Below, one piece after another: positions 1 to 9,256 of a stretch of DNA of 64,000 bases. The position numbers and the translations under genes are program-made. The notes beneath the pieces were generated by a model that did not search any database, had not been told where the DNA came from, and saw nothing but the letters and a program-made list of their open reading frames with translations. This DNA comes from Paraglaciecola sp. T6c (GTDB taxonomy: Bacteria; Pseudomonadota; Gammaproteobacteria; Enterobacterales; Alteromonadaceae): positions 1,488,001 to 1,552,000 of the forward strand of contig NC_008228.1 in the NCBI RefSeq assembly GCF_000014225.1. The letters are read 5' to 3'. Positions within the stretch are counted from its first letter, which is position 1. Every line of letters starts with the position of its first letter.

Positions 1-1
1 C

Positions 2-280
2 TTTCTGCAAAACAGAGGCTCAGGGCTAGGCTTGCGCTTAGGAGTCAAAACCACGGGTTGTTCTGGTTTAGCGTATGTGTTGGAATTTGTCGACGAGTTA
101 AACGAAGATGACCATGTTTTTGAAGATAATGGCGTTAAAATCATTATCGATGGTAAAAGCTTGGTGTACTTAGACGGTACCGAATTAGATTTTGCCAAAG
201 AAGGCCTGAACGAAGGGTTCCAGTTTAATAACCCTAACGCAAACGGCGAATGTGGCTGCGGCGAAAGTTTTAACGTATAG
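2..280 (+). CDS. iscA: Iron-sulfur cluster assembly protein IscA (5' end outside window)
   Basis: This is an A-type carrier that helps deliver Fe-S clusters to apoproteins in the cytoplasm. The reading frame is open from the window edge, so the gene begins upstream and about 15 N-terminal residues are missing. The visible part contains the conserved GCSG segment and the C-terminal CGCGES motif, which together supply the three conserved cysteines. It ends in ESFNV, as the E. coli protein ends in ESFHV. It precedes hscB-hscA-fdx, the usual isc order. The internal TTG at base 32 is not the true start, because homologous sequence continues upstream of it. Confidence 0.95.
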   Translation, partial: FLQNRGSGLGLRLGVKTTGCSGLAYVLEFVDELNEDDHVFEDNGVKIIIDGKSLVYLDGTELDFAKEGLNEGFQFNNPNANGECGCGESFNV

Positions 281-304
281 GTGTGCTATACGTGGCTATC
301 AAAG

Positions 305-329
305 AAGCAGGCTAACAGGCCTGCTTTTT
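305..329 (+). terminator. Rho-independent terminator-like hairpin after iscA
   Basis: The stem AAGCAGGC pairs with GCCTGCTT around a six-base loop and is followed by a run of T. It sits between iscA and hscB, inside what is one operon in E. coli, so it may attenuate transcription into hscBA-fdx. Confidence 0.75.
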
Positions 330-414
330 ATTAACGACGATTAAGACGTATCACGATGTAGACGCTTCCATTGTCTACACCTTCATAGGCCAAACTCAAA
401 AGACGCTAATTGAT

Positions 415-942
415 ATGAATTATTTTGCGCTATTCAACCTGACGCCTTCATTCGATGTAGACAAAGCGGCGCTTGCAGCGACGTACCAACAACTACAAAA
501 ACTCACGCATCCAGATAGGTTTGCTACCGCCAGCGAGCGCGACAAACTCATTGCTTTGCAAAAAAATGCGCAAGTTAATGACGGCTATCAAGTCTTAAAA
601 ACACCTCTGAGTCGTGCTGAGCATATGTTGGAGCTACGCGGTGTAGAATTACAGCATGAGCAAAAAACCATGCAAGACGGTGCATTTTTAATGCAGCAAA
701 TGGAATGGCGTGAACAATTAGACGATGCTCAACATGCTAGCGATCCTCTTACTGCCCTTGAGTCTTTAGACGACGAAGTAGCGGCGGATATTAAGCGGTT
801 GTTGAGTGAGCTTGGGGGTTTTCTCGAGCAATCCGATGATGCAGCGAATGAAAATGCTGCAAATCTGGTACGTAAGCTGAAGTTTTTATTTAAGCTACGT
901 CACGAAATTGAAATCAAAGAAGACGCGTTAAGCGACTTTTGA
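415..942 (+). CDS. hscB: Fe-S cluster co-chaperone HscB (J-domain protein)
   Basis: HscB is the J-type co-chaperone that brings IscU to HscA and stimulates its ATPase during Fe-S cluster transfer. The N-terminal J domain carries the essential HPD motif in LTHPDRFA near residue 33. The C-terminal part is the helical IscU-binding region. The length of 175 residues is close to the 171 of E. coli. The gene lies between iscA and hscA, with 20 bases to hscA, which supports translation from a common message. The ATG at 415 gives the expected N-terminus (MNYFALFNL). Confidence 0.95.
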   Translation: MNYFALFNLTPSFDVDKAALAATYQQLQKLTHPDRFATASERDKLIALQKNAQVNDGYQVLKTPLSRAEHMLELRGVELQHEQKTMQDGAFLMQQMEWREQLDDAQHASDPLTALESLDDEVAADIKRLLSELGGFLEQSDDAANENAANLVRKLKFLFKLRHEIEIKEDALSDF

Positions 943-962
943 ACAACTAAACGGTTTTTATA

Positions 963-2831
963 ATGGCATTACTCCAAATTGCAGAACCTGGCCTGAGCGC
1001 GGCACCTCACCAACGTAAACTTGCCGTGGGTATTGATTTAGGCACAACAAATTCTCTCGTGGCGACTGTTCGCAGTGGTCAGGCAGAGACGTTGGGTGAC
1101 AACAATAACCAACACCTTTTACCTTCAGTGGTAAGTTACACCGCTGAGCAAGTGGTGGTGGGTGAGCAGGCTAAGCATGATGCTAGCCTTGACCCTGCAA
1201 ATACCATTGTTTCAGTAAAACGTTTCTTGGGTCGTAGTCTCAATGATATTCGCCGCAGTTATCCAGACTTGCCTTATGATTTCGATGAGTCAAACCCGAA
1301 CTCGCCGTTGTTGAATGTTACCGGCCGTCAAGTGAATCCAGTTGAGGTGTCATCTGAAATACTCACCACCCTGCGTTTACGTGCAGAACAGAGCTTGGGT
1401 GAAGAGCTAAGCGGCGCTGTGGTAACGGTTCCTGCGTATTTCGATGATGCGCAGCGCCAAGGCACTAAAGATGCCGCGCAACTAGCGGGATTAAAAGTGT
1501 TGCGGCTATTAAACGAACCCACAGCGGCCGCCATCGCTTACGGCTTAGACACTGCCCAAGAGGGCGTGATTGCCGTTTATGACTTGGGTGGCGGCACATT
1601 TGATATATCTATTTTACGCTTGAGCAAAGGGGTATTCGAGGTATTAGCCACTGGCGGTGATTCGGCATTAGGCGGCGATGATTTTGATCACATGATTGTT
1701 AAGCATTTTCGCCAGCAGCTTGGCCTAGAGGGGGCGTTGTCAAAACGTTTGCATCGGGTCCTATTGGACAAAGCAAAGTTTGCTAAAGAGTCCTTGAGCG
1801 ACAATGACACTGTTACAGTGGATTTTGCCGATGACGAGCAAAAGCTTCTCAGCTTATCTATTAGTCGAGAAACCTTTCAAGGTTTGATTGCTGACTTAAC
1901 GAAAAGTACATTACGCGCGTGTCGCAGGGCGCTGAAAGACGCCGAGTTAGAAAAAGACGAAGTGCTAGAAGTCGTCATGGTTGGCGGTTCAACTCGCGTA
2001 CCTTATGTGCGTGAGCAAGTGGGCGAATTCTTCGGCCGAACCCCTTTGACCTCTATTGATCCTGATAAAGTGGTGGCCATTGGCGCCTCTATTCAAGCTG
2101 ATATTCTAGTAGGTAACAAGCCTGACGGTGAAATGCTGTTACTGGACGTATTACCACTGTCTCTTGGCTTGGAAACTATGGGCGGTTTGGTTGAGAAAGT
2201 CATTCACCGGAATACCACTATTCCTGTGGCGAAAGCGCAAGAATTTACGACATTCAAAGATGGCCAGACGGCTATGATGATCCACGTGTTGCAAGGTGAG
2301 CGCGAATTGGTTGACGACTGCCGTTCGCTAGCCAAATTCACGTTGCACGGCATACCGCCGATGGCGGCTGGCGCTGCGCACATTCGTGTCACCTTTCAGG
2401 TAGATGCAGATGGTCTGCTTAACGTGATGGCGATGGAGAAATCCAGTGGCGTTCAAGCTGAGATCCAAGTTAAACCCTCTTATGGATTAGACGAGTCACA
2501 AATCAGCGACATGCTTAAAGCGTCCATGCAGAACGCCACAGGCGACATGCAGGCCCGCATGTTGAAAGAGCAACAGGTAGAAGCTGCAAGAGTACATGAA
2601 GCCCTACAAGCTGCGCTGAATGCAGATGGAGCTGAGCTATTGAGTGCGGCGGAAATCGGCACTATTCAAGCTAGCTTAGAGGTATTAGATATCGCAGGCA
2701 AAAATGATGATATCGATGCGATAAAGCAAGCGATTAGCGCGGCCGATGCAGCGAGTCAAATATTCGCAGAAAAACGTATGGATCACTCGATCAAAAAGGC
2801 ATTAGCCGGTCATACGGTCGACAGCATTTAA
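963..2831 (+). CDS. hscA: Fe-S cluster chaperone HscA (Hsp70 family)
   Basis: HscA is the specialised Hsp70 that acts with HscB on the IscU scaffold to release the Fe-S cluster. The nucleotide-binding domain starts with [12 protein letters not shown] near residue 24 and includes the [11 protein letters not shown] phosphate loop and the VGGSTRVP segment. The substrate-binding domain and helical lid follow. At 622 residues it matches the family, and it is shorter than DnaK as expected. It follows hscB closely and precedes fdx by 46 bases. Confidence 0.97.
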   Translation: MALLQIAEPGLSAAPHQRKLAVGIDLGTTNSLVATVRSGQAETLGDNNNQHLLPSVVSYTAEQVVVGEQAKHDASLDPANTIVSVKRFLGRSLNDIRRSYPDLPYDFDESNPNSPLLNVTGRQVNPVEVSSEILTTLRLRAEQSLGEELSGAVVTVPAYFDDAQRQGTKDAAQLAGLKVLRLLNEPTAAAIAYGLDTAQEGVIAVYDLGGGTFDISILRLSKGVFEVLATGGDSALGGDDFDHMIVKHFRQQLGLEGALSKRLHRVLLDKAKFAKESLSDNDTVTVDFADDEQKLLSLSISRETFQGLIADLTKSTLRACRRALKDAELEKDEVLEVVMVGGSTRVPYVREQVGEFFGRTPLTSIDPDKVVAIGASIQADILVGNKPDGEMLLLDVLPLSLGLETMGGLVEKVIHRNTTIPVAKAQEFTTFKDGQTAMMIHVLQGERELVDDCRSLAKFTLHGIPPMAAGAAHIRVTFQVDADGLLNVMAMEKSSGVQAEIQVKPSYGLDESQISDMLKASMQNATGDMQARMLKEQQVEAARVHEALQAALNADGAELLSAAEIGTIQASLEVLDIAGKNDDIDAIKQAISAADAASQIFAEKRMDHSIKKALAGHTVDSI

Positions 2832-2877
2832 TTTTATTTAGCGTCAGAATTAATTTTTCGATTTAAGGAAACAACAG

Positions 2878-3216
2878 ATGCCACAAGTTATATTTTTACC
2901 TCATGCTGAGCTTTGCCCAGATGGTGCCGTACTCGAAGCGCCTTCTGGCACAACAGTATTGGATGTTGCTTTGAAAAACGGTATAGGCATTGAGCATGCT
3001 TGTGAGAAGTCATGCGCCTGTACCACCTGCCACGTCATTGTGCGTGAAGGGTTTGAATCGCTTGACGAGAGTGATGAGTTAGAAGACGACTTACTCGACA
3101 AAGCCTGGGGTCTAGAGCCTGATTCGCGTTTAGGTTGCCAAGCTATTATTAAAGATGAAGATTTAGTGGTTGAGATCCCTCGTTACACCGTTAATCAGGT
3201 TAGTGAAGGGCACTAA
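2878..3216 (+). CDS. fdx: ISC-type [2Fe-2S] ferredoxin
   Basis: This ferredoxin supplies electrons to Fe-S assembly by the isc system. The cluster ligands are visible as the C-X5-C-X2-C spacing in ACEKSCACTTC and a fourth cysteine in RLGCQAII. The length of 112 residues is typical. An AAGGAAA ribosome-binding site precedes the ATG. In E. coli iscX follows fdx; here the next 90 bases hold only a terminator, so iscX is absent from this position. Confidence 0.96.
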   Translation: MPQVIFLPHAELCPDGAVLEAPSGTTVLDVALKNGIGIEHACEKSCACTTCHVIVREGFESLDESDELEDDLLDKAWGLEPDSRLGCQAIIKDEDLVVEIPRYTVNQVSEGH

Positions 3217-3243
3217 TCGCTAATTGTGATTTTGCTTTAACAA

Positions 3244-3268
3244 AAACCAGCCATAGGCTGGTTTTTTT
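3244..3268 (+). terminator. Rho-independent terminator after fdx
   Basis: A nine-base stem AAACCAGCC pairs with GGCTGGTTT around the loop ATA and runs into seven T. It ends the isc transcript. Confidence 0.9.
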
Positions 3269-3291
3269 ATATGTGCACGGCGGTAAAAATG

Positions 3292-3311
3292 AACTGTACA
3301 TAAAAACAGGT
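3292..3311 (+). promoter_or_regulatory. LexA (SOS) box upstream of yebG
   Basis: The sequence contains CTG at 3294-3296, ten bases (TACATAAAAA), then CAG at 3307-3309. This is the CTG-N10-CAG pattern of the gammaproteobacterial LexA operator with an AT-rich core. It lies about 45 bases before the yebG start and next to a TATATT -10-like element near 3319. E. coli yebG is known to be LexA-controlled. Confidence 0.8.
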
Positions 3312-3354
3312 GTTGTGCTATATTTTGTACAGACACGCAATTGAGGATACAAAT

Positions 3355-3645
3355 ATGGCCATTATTACCAGATACGTCGTTGAGCATAAAGGGGTTGAAA
3401 AGTTTGTGACCGCAGATAAAAAAGAAGCCGATAAGTACGACAAAATGCTAGAAGTAGCAGACAACCTAGCCGAGTATATTGAAGCTAAGGGGATGAAGTT
3501 CGAAGCTGACGTTTTAGAGGATTTGGCGATCATGCTGTCTAAAAATAAAGATGCGGTTGGCAAGATGTTCAAAGGTACTGAGGCAAAGTCTGTACTGTCT
3601 GACGAAAAAGCTGAAGTAGTCGCCCTTAGTAAAAAGAAAGCCTAA
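3355..3645 (+). CDS. yebG: YebG family SOS-regulated protein
   Basis: This 96-residue protein belongs to the YebG family, a small DNA-damage-inducible protein whose biochemical role is not well defined. The N-terminal pattern (YVVEHKGVEKFVTADKKEADKYDKM) aligns with E. coli YebG (YVVIREGEEKMSFTSKKEADAYDKM). The C-terminus is lysine-rich and less conserved. The ATG at 3355 was preferred over the upstream GTG at 3310 because GAGG at 3343 is a good ribosome-binding site and the family starts here; the GTG overlaps the LexA box. It is transcribed separately from the isc genes. Confidence 0.88.
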   Translation: MAIITRYVVEHKGVEKFVTADKKEADKYDKMLEVADNLAEYIEAKGMKFEADVLEDLAIMLSKNKDAVGKMFKGTEAKSVLSDEKAEVVALSKKKA

Positions 3646-3735
3646 GGATCAGGGCTCAATCACGGCTCAATACTGAGAACTTATACCCACTCCAGTAAAC
3701 AATGAATCGCTGAGCGAAAATTTTTAAATGTAAGC

Positions 3736-3759
3736 TAAAAGGCGACCGTCAGGCCGCCT
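3736..3759 (-). terminator. Terminator for the olsF-like gene
   Basis: On the minus strand, AGGCGGCC pairs with GGTCGCCT (one G-T pair) around the loop TGAC and is followed by TTTT. It lies downstream of the minus-strand acyltransferase gene. Confidence 0.6.
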
Positions 3760-3803
3760 ATGGCTGTTCAGTAGGTGGCTCTTTATCACTTAGAAGCATA
3801 AGA

Positions 3804-5579
3804 TTAACTTGCTTTTTTTAATGTCATTTCTTTAGTTTCTCCCTTGATGTTAGGGGCATCTTTTTCTTCTTTAGCAGCATTGTGCGGCATATAACGCGCT
3901 TTTTTCTTCGCTTTGAGCATATGAATATCCGCTAAGACTAGACCATCAATACAATTGCCAAAATCAGCATCAATATTAAAGTCTAGGAAATGAATGCCAC
4001 CGTTGTCATAGGTTTCCGTATATTGTTTATACAGCGTCGGAACCGCCACTCCCATGTTGGCCAGCATATGCTTTAGTTGGGTAAAATCTTTCTTATAATC
4101 ACCGCCAGTAAAACTTTCAGCTAAATCGGTCGCCAAATGATAGGGGGTTTTAGAGGTGGCAATAGTGTCTTTGTGGGTAAAATACAAGCGGTAAAATTGT
4201 ACTAACAAGTCTTTGGCCGCTTTAGGGTAGGTATCGCTCAAGGAAACAGGTCCGAACAAATAGCGATAGTCAGGGTGGCGCTGCAAAAATGCCCCTATGC
4301 CGTACCATAAGTAATCTAAGCTACGTTTACCCCAATACCTGGGCTGTACAAAACTTCGGCCGAGCTCAAGTCCTTTTTCAAAATACGGCTGCATTGCGTC
4401 GGTATAATTGAATAGCGTGGCTGAGTACAAACCATCGGTTCCGGTTTGTGCCAGTAACTTTTTAGCATCACCAAAACGATAAGCGCCGGCAATTTCTAGA
4501 TCGTCTGGATCCCAAAGAATCAAATGAAAATACTGGGTATCGTATTGATCAATATCGCGTCTGCGGTGACTGCCTTCACCTACGGCGCGAAACGCTATTT
4601 CACGCAGGCGCCCAATTTCGCGCATGATGGGTGAACTACCCTTGTATTGATATAAGTAGATTGCTTTGCCATCGGTGGTTTCCCCTAAATGCTCACAATC
4701 ACGTTTTATTGCACGGCTTAGTTCAGTGCGGTTTTCTGGCATAGCAATGGCTTTTTGGGTGGCAAAAATGCCTTGTTTGCCCGTGCCGATCCGATAGAGA
4801 TGCTTTTTGAGTAATTTAACTTGCTGGATGCGATTAATTTTATCATTGGCATAGGATTCAAATGGGATCACTTCGCCAATACGCATGGGCAAATGCTTAC
4901 GCTTTTGTTTAAACATTTCTGTGACCAGTAGCATGGCCGCCAATGGCTTATATAGCATGGATACACCATAAAATAGGGGGGAGTTTTTAGCATCAATAAA
5001 TACTGGCAGGATAGGGGCTTTTGCTTGACGCGCAATACGCAAAAAGCCGCTGTGCCAATGGGTATCTCGCACTCCCTGAGGGCGCAGCCTAGACACCTCC
5101 CCCGCAGGGAATATCAGTAGTGCGCCTTCTTGCTCTAAATGCTGCTGAATGTTGTGAATATGATCTTTTGCGGTGCCGCCGGCCATGTTATTGACCGGTA
5201 ACAACATGCAGTGTAACGGGGCGATTGTCATCAACATTTGATTTGCCACGACTTTTACATCAGTTCTGATTTCGCTAACCAATTTTATGAGGGCTAGGGC
5301 GTCTAACGAGCCGATGGGGTGATTGGCAATAATAACCAAGCGACCTTGGCTTTGAATATGCTCACGCTCGTTATCACGCACCGAATAGCTAACATTGAAG
5401 TACTCAAGAACTTGTTCAACGAATTCCAGACCTTGGTGGTGCGGATAGCTCTGAGCAAACTCGTTCATTTCTCGCTCATGAAGCAAATGTCTTAGTACAA
5501 AACCTGCTGACTTAAACAACCACGGCTTTTCAGCCACTTTTGGGTAGTGCTTGTGTAAAACGTCATTAACCGTAAACAT
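3804..5579 (-). CDS. olsF: OlsF-like bifunctional acyltransferase (PlsC domain plus GNAT/OlsB-type domain)
   Basis: The N-terminal half is a PlsC-type acyltransferase: the HPIGSLD motif is at residues 87-93 and FPAGEVS at 157-163. The C-terminal half (about 310-500) is the GNAT-related acyl-ACP N-acyltransferase type found in OlsB and so-called hemolysin-like proteins, with a conserved ELGRSFVQPRYWGKRSLDYL core near residue 400. This fusion is the architecture described for OlsF, which makes ornithine lipid by N-acylating ornithine and then O-acylating the product. Its substrate here is inferred. The C-terminal tail is lysine-rich. It lies 110 bases downstream of a PlcP-like phosphatase on the same strand. 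The ATG at 5579 lacks a strong ribosome-binding site. The family call is firm; the ornithine-lipid role is moderately supported. Confidence 0.68.
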   Translation of the reverse strand: MFTVNDVLHKHYPKVAEKPWLFKSAGFVLRHLLHEREMNEFAQSYPHHQGLEFVEQVLEYFNVSYSVRDNEREHIQSQGRLVIIANHPIGSLDALALIKLVSEIRTDVKVVANQMLMTIAPLHCMLLPVNNMAGGTAKDHIHNIQQHLEQEGALLIFPAGEVSRLRPQGVRDTHWHSGFLRIARQAKAPILPVFIDAKNSPLFYGVSMLYKPLAAMLLVTEMFKQKRKHLPMRIGEVIPFESYANDKINRIQQVKLLKKHLYRIGTGKQGIFATQKAIAMPENRTELSRAIKRDCEHLGETTDGKAIYLYQYKGSSPIMREIGRLREIAFRAVGEGSHRRRDIDQYDTQYFHLILWDPDDLEIAGAYRFGDAKKLLAQTGTDGLYSATLFNYTDAMQPYFEKGLELGRSFVQPRYWGKRSLDYLWYGIGAFLQRHPDYRYLFGPVSLSDTYPKAAKDLLVQFYRLYFTHKDTIATSKTPYHLATDLAESFTGGDYKKDFTQLKHMLANMGVAVPTLYKQYTETYDNGGIHFLDFNIDADFGNCIDGLVLADIHMLKAKKKARYMPHNAAKEEKDAPNIKGETKEMTLKKAS

Positions 5580-5689
5580 AGAGAGTGCCGTTATTGCTGT
5601 TATTAGGGCTTATACTAGCGACGATATATGACGATTTGGTGCCAGTTAAATGGCAATTTAATTACAGTACAAAGGACAAAAAAAGACCA

Positions 5690-6508
5690 TCAGGCGGCTT
5701 TATTTTGGCCTTTTGCTTTGCTCATGCGTAGGTTGAATAGGTTGCTGGCGTGAGCCGTCTGGGTCCAGTAAATCAGCTTCATTTCCCCGCTTGCTAATTC
5801 CGTTAAGGCTGAGCAGTTTTCAATCCAGTCTCCATCGTTGTAATAGGTTTTCCCATTGATATTATCAACTTCGGGGTGGTGAATGTGCCCACAAATGACG
5901 CCGTCTAAGTCCATTTCCGTCGCGCGGTTAATGCACGCATGCTTATAGCGGCTAATGGCTTTATTAGCCTCTTTTATATGGCTCTTTAAATAGCCTGCCA
6001 ATGACCAATAGGGGAATTTAAGCGACGCGCGAGCGCGGTTATACCAACGATTAATAAATAATAAAAAGTCATATGCCTTATCGCCTATCCATGACTGTAA
6101 AGGGCCGAAGCAAACTTCTTGATCAAACTGATCGCCATGAAGCACCAATAATTTTTTACCGTCTGCGGTAGTGTGAACGGCTTCTCTGGCTATTTCGATT
6201 TCACCAAATGTGATGCCATCGTATTTTTGCAATGGAGCATCATGATTGCCGGGCAAAAAGATAACGCGAGTGTCTTCCTTTGATAAACACATGAGTTTGT
6301 GAAGCACCTTATTATGTGCCTCAGGCCAGCGGAATTGCTTGCTCATTGCCCACATATCGATAATGTCACCTACTAGGTATAATGTCTCAATAGTTGAGTG
6401 CTCTAAAAAGTCGAGCAAGTATTCAGCTTTACAGTCTTTGCTGCCTAGGTGAATATCAGACAACCAAACTGTGCGGTAGTGCGCGCGATAAACCAGTGTG
6501 TTTTTCAT
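5690..6508 (-). CDS. Calcineurin-like phosphoesterase, PlcP/LpxH-related
   Basis: This 272-residue protein has the full metallophosphatase signature: D18 and H20 in SDIHLG, GDIID at 47-51, GNHD at 87-90, HGDQFD at 124-129, and a GHIHHP motif near residue 207. Such proteins are often labelled UDP-2,3-diacylglucosamine pyrophosphatase. However, WPEAHNKV, HGDQFD, YWSL and GDWIENC resemble the PlcP subgroup, phospholipases C that degrade phospholipids in phosphate-starved bacteria. Its neighbour is an OlsF-like gene, which favours membrane lipid remodelling over lipid A synthesis. An AAGGG ribosome-binding site lies eight bases before the ATG, and a possible Pho box lies upstream. PlcP versus LpxH-like cannot be settled by reading alone. 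Confidence 0.72.
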   Translation of the reverse strand: MKNTLVYRAHYRTVWLSDIHLGSKDCKAEYLLDFLEHSTIETLYLVGDIIDMWAMSKQFRWPEAHNKVLHKLMCLSKEDTRVIFLPGNHDAPLQKYDGITFGEIEIAREAVHTTADGKKLLVLHGDQFDQEVCFGPLQSWIGDKAYDFLLFINRWYNRARASLKFPYWSLAGYLKSHIKEANKAISRYKHACINRATEMDLDGVICGHIHHPEVDNINGKTYYNDGDWIENCSALTELASGEMKLIYWTQTAHASNLFNLRMSKAKGQNKAA

Positions 6509-6574
6509 GGTAAAACCCTTTAACTGTTTAGCGCTTAGGCTAAAAGCAGGGGTTTACAGTAAAGTGACGTTAAT

Positions 6575-6592
6575 TTGAAAGTATCATGACAG
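6575..6592 (-). promoter_or_regulatory. Candidate Pho box upstream of the PlcP-like gene
   Basis: Read on the minus strand, CTGTCATGATACTTTCAA matches 14 of 18 positions of the E. coli PhoB consensus (two CTGTCA-type half-sites with an 11-base period). The first half-site CTGTCAT is perfect and the second, CTTTCAA, is degenerate. A weak -10 could lie about ten bases downstream. It is 67-84 bases before the start codon. A single site can arise by chance. Confidence 0.4.
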
Positions 6593-6628
6593 TGAGCTCT
6601 CATTACCGATATATGGCAAAGAGCTCAC
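6592..6628. repeat. Inverted repeat after glnD
   Basis: GTGAGCTCT at 6592-6600 is the exact reverse complement of AGAGCTCAC at 6620-6628, with 19 bases between. It follows the glnD stop and abuts the candidate Pho box. No T run follows on the minus strand, so it is at best a weak or Rho-assisted terminator, or an operator. Confidence 0.4.
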
Positions 6629-6643
6629 CGGTGTTGGTGGGTA

Positions 6644-9256
6644 TTAATCTAGGGTGTCGGATAAGCGCTTTTTGAGCTCGATTTCCTGATTTTGTGTTAA
6701 GGCTTTGTCGTCACTATTGCTAATGATGAATAAATCTTCAGCCCGCTCGCCGATCGTGGCGATTTTAGCCATACGTAATGAAAACTCCATTTCCACCAAT
6801 AAGTTGCCCACTTTAGCCAACAGCCCTGGCGCATCTAATGCTTCAAGTTCAACCAGCGTGACATCAGGCTGACTGGAATAGAACCGCACTTTAGTGGGGA
6901 CGTCCAGCTGTTTCATTTGACGGGACATTTTACGACGGTTCTGGTGCTCTTCACCCGGTTTGTTTAGCTGATTGGTCACAGCTTCTTTTAAACTGCTTAA
7001 GCGACTCGCCGAGTCAATCCTGTCTCCCGATTGTTCCAACACAATGAAGCTATCAAAGACGTAGCCATCATTGGTTTTCATGATCTGCGCATCATGAATC
7101 GAACAGTTGCGGCTATCAAGTACAGAAGCAACCTGAGCGAACAAGTTGATTTTATCCTTACCATACACCAGTAATTCTGTACCCGATTTAGCGGTGTGTT
7201 CATTGGCTTCAACGAGTAAAAAGTCATCAGTCATAGGATGAGCTGCTAGAATAACGCCTGCATGCCACGCAATTTGATCGGGCTTGAAACGCACAAAGTA
7301 ATCGTCCGTTAAGCGTTTCCAAAACTGTTCAACTTGGCTTTCATTTACGCCGCGGTTTACCAGTAGTCTTTTTGCTTTGGTCTGATGTTCGTCAATCCTA
7401 TCTTGCAAAGCAACCTTGCATTCCAAGCCGTTATCTAAGGCTTTTTGTGTGAGCAAATACAGTTCACGAAGTAGAGTGGCTTTCCAGTCATTCCATAAGT
7501 TGTCATTGGTGGCACGAATATCAGCCAGTGTCAGCACATAAAGGTGATTAAGGTGATTGTGCGTGCGTACATTACCCGCAAATTCGTTGATCACCTCTGG
7601 GTCGTATATATCGCGGCGCTGTGCAATAACGGACATCATTAGGTGGCTTTCAACTAACCAAGCGATGAGTTCGGCGTCTTTGTCATTAATGTCATGCATG
7701 GTGCAAAACTCGGCGACATCTTTAGCACCTAATTTAGAGTGGTCACCGTTACGGCCTTTACCAATATCATGAAAGATAGAGGCAATGTATAACAACTCAG
7801 GTTTGTCTAGGTTACGCACGATACGGCTACAACGAGGAAAGCCTGCGTTGCCCTGACTGTATTGATAAACGTTCTTAACTAATCGATGGGTGTGCTCATC
7901 AACAGTGTATGCATGAAATAAGTCGAATTGCATCATGCCTACAATATGATCCCATTGCGGTAAATAGGACTGCAAAATACCGTGCTTATGCATGATGTCC
8001 CACCCTAAACCAAAGAAATCTGGGTGTTGCATCAGTTCAATGAATAGCGTGCGACAGCGAGGAATTTCACAGTAATATTGACTATGGAACTTACGACGCG
8101 CTAAGCGTAGTTGACTAAGTACGCTTGAATGCAAACCTTCAATTTGCGGCGTATCTGCAATCAGTAGTAAGCATTGCAGAATGTCTTCTGGCTCATTGAA
8201 TACGTTGTCATGCCGCGTGGCGAGTAGACCATCGGCAATTTCAAAGCTTGGATTGATAATTGAGCGATCTTTGACTTTGATATGCAATACATCGTGTCCA
8301 AAGCGTTGCAATAACATTTCGTTAAGCTCACTAATACGCCTTACCGTTCTGAAAAACGATTTCATCATGCGCTCGACAGATGCCTTACCATCATCACCAT
8401 AACCTAAGCGACTGGCCACATCATTTTGATAATCAAATAACAAACGATTTTCGCTGCGCCCAGCTTGCATATGCAGTGCAAATCTTATGCGCCATAGATT
8501 AGAGCGACACTCTAGTAGCTCCTGAAATTCTTGCTCTGTGAAGTAACCGCGTTCTACCAGTTCCGTGCCCTTCATCACCTTAAAGTGTTTCTTAGCTATC
8601 CAACCAATATTTTGTATGTCACGCAAGCAGCCAGGGCTCTCTTTAACATTGGGTTCAAGGTTATAAGAGGTGCCTTTAAATTTAGAATGGCGTATTTGTT
8701 GTTCTTTTGATTTAGCGATAAAAAAGTCTTTGCTAGTCCAATAACCGCGCCCATGAAGTTTTTTATTCAGAGTTAAAAAGGTGTCTTGATTACCTGTCAG
8801 AAGCCGAGCTTCGACCAAATTTGTCGCTATGGTGACATCACCACGGGCTAGGGAAACGGTTTCCTTTATGGTACGAACTGATTGGCCTATGTCTAAACCA
8901 ACATCCCACAAAAAGGTGATAAACTGACCTATGGTATTTTGCTGGGCTTGAGAGAGCGAACTAGGGCTAAGTAGCAACAGGTCAATATCTGAATAGGGTT
9001 GCAGTTGGCCTCTACCGTAACCGCCTACCGCCACCAATGCTATTTTAGTTTCTTTATGTAAATCGAGTAGTTCCCATGCATGGCATAAAAGAGCATCGAC
9101 AAAGGTGGCACGACCAAGAACAAGGCTGTCTACATCTACTCGAGTAAACTCACTCTCTAACCAGTCATAACTATCGCTGATGCAGGCTTTAAATGCAGGA
9201 ATGTCGTCAGTGGATTGAATAAGTTGGATTTGATTTATTAACGTTTGCAAAGACAA
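6644..9256 (-). CDS. glnD: Bifunctional uridylyltransferase/uridylyl-removing enzyme GlnD
   Basis: GlnD senses glutamine and adds or removes UMP on PII proteins, setting the nitrogen-response state. The nucleotidyltransferase domain shows VAVGGYGRGQLQPYSDIDLL near residues 75-95. The HD hydrolase domain carries the motif IFHDIGKGRNGDH near residue 490. Two ACT domains occupy the C-terminus (about 690-770 and 800-870). The length of 870 residues is close to the 890 of E. coli. The start is TTG (TTG TCT TTG CAA), preceded by AAAGGA at normal spacing, and no upstream ATG fits. It lies downstream of map on the same strand, the common gammaproteobacterial order. Confidence 0.96.
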   Translation of the reverse strand: MSLQTLINQIQLIQSTDDIPAFKACISDSYDWLESEFTRVDVDSLVLGRATFVDALLCHAWELLDLHKETKIALVAVGGYGRGQLQPYSDIDLLLLSPSSLSQAQQNTIGQFITFLWDVGLDIGQSVRTIKETVSLARGDVTIATNLVEARLLTGNQDTFLTLNKKLHGRGYWTSKDFFIAKSKEQQIRHSKFKGTSYNLEPNVKESPGCLRDIQNIGWIAKKHFKVMKGTELVERGYFTEQEFQELLECRSNLWRIRFALHMQAGRSENRLLFDYQNDVASRLGYGDDGKASVERMMKSFFRTVRRISELNEMLLQRFGHDVLHIKVKDRSIINPSFEIADGLLATRHDNVFNEPEDILQCLLLIADTPQIEGLHSSVLSQLRLARRKFHSQYYCEIPRCRTLFIELMQHPDFFGLGWDIMHKHGILQSYLPQWDHIVGMMQFDLFHAYTVDEHTHRLVKNVYQYSQGNAGFPRCSRIVRNLDKPELLYIASIFHDIGKGRNGDHSKLGAKDVAEFCTMHDINDKDAELIAWLVESHLMMSVIAQRRDIYDPEVINEFAGNVRTHNHLNHLYVLTLADIRATNDNLWNDWKATLLRELYLLTQKALDNGLECKVALQDRIDEHQTKAKRLLVNRGVNESQVEQFWKRLTDDYFVRFKPDQIAWHAGVILAAHPMTDDFLLVEANEHTAKSGTELLVYGKDKINLFAQVASVLDSRNCSIHDAQIMKTNDGYVFDSFIVLEQSGDRIDSASRLSSLKEAVTNQLNKPGEEHQNRRKMSRQMKQLDVPTKVRFYSSQPDVTLVELEALDAPGLLAKVGNLLVEMEFSLRMAKIATIGERAEDLFIISNSDDKALTQNQEIELKKRLSDTLD

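Noticed and set aside
5618-5634. CGTCAT-like direct repeat upstream of the olsF-like gene as a second Pho box
   Set aside because: The half-sites are spaced ten bases apart and match the PhoB consensus poorly.
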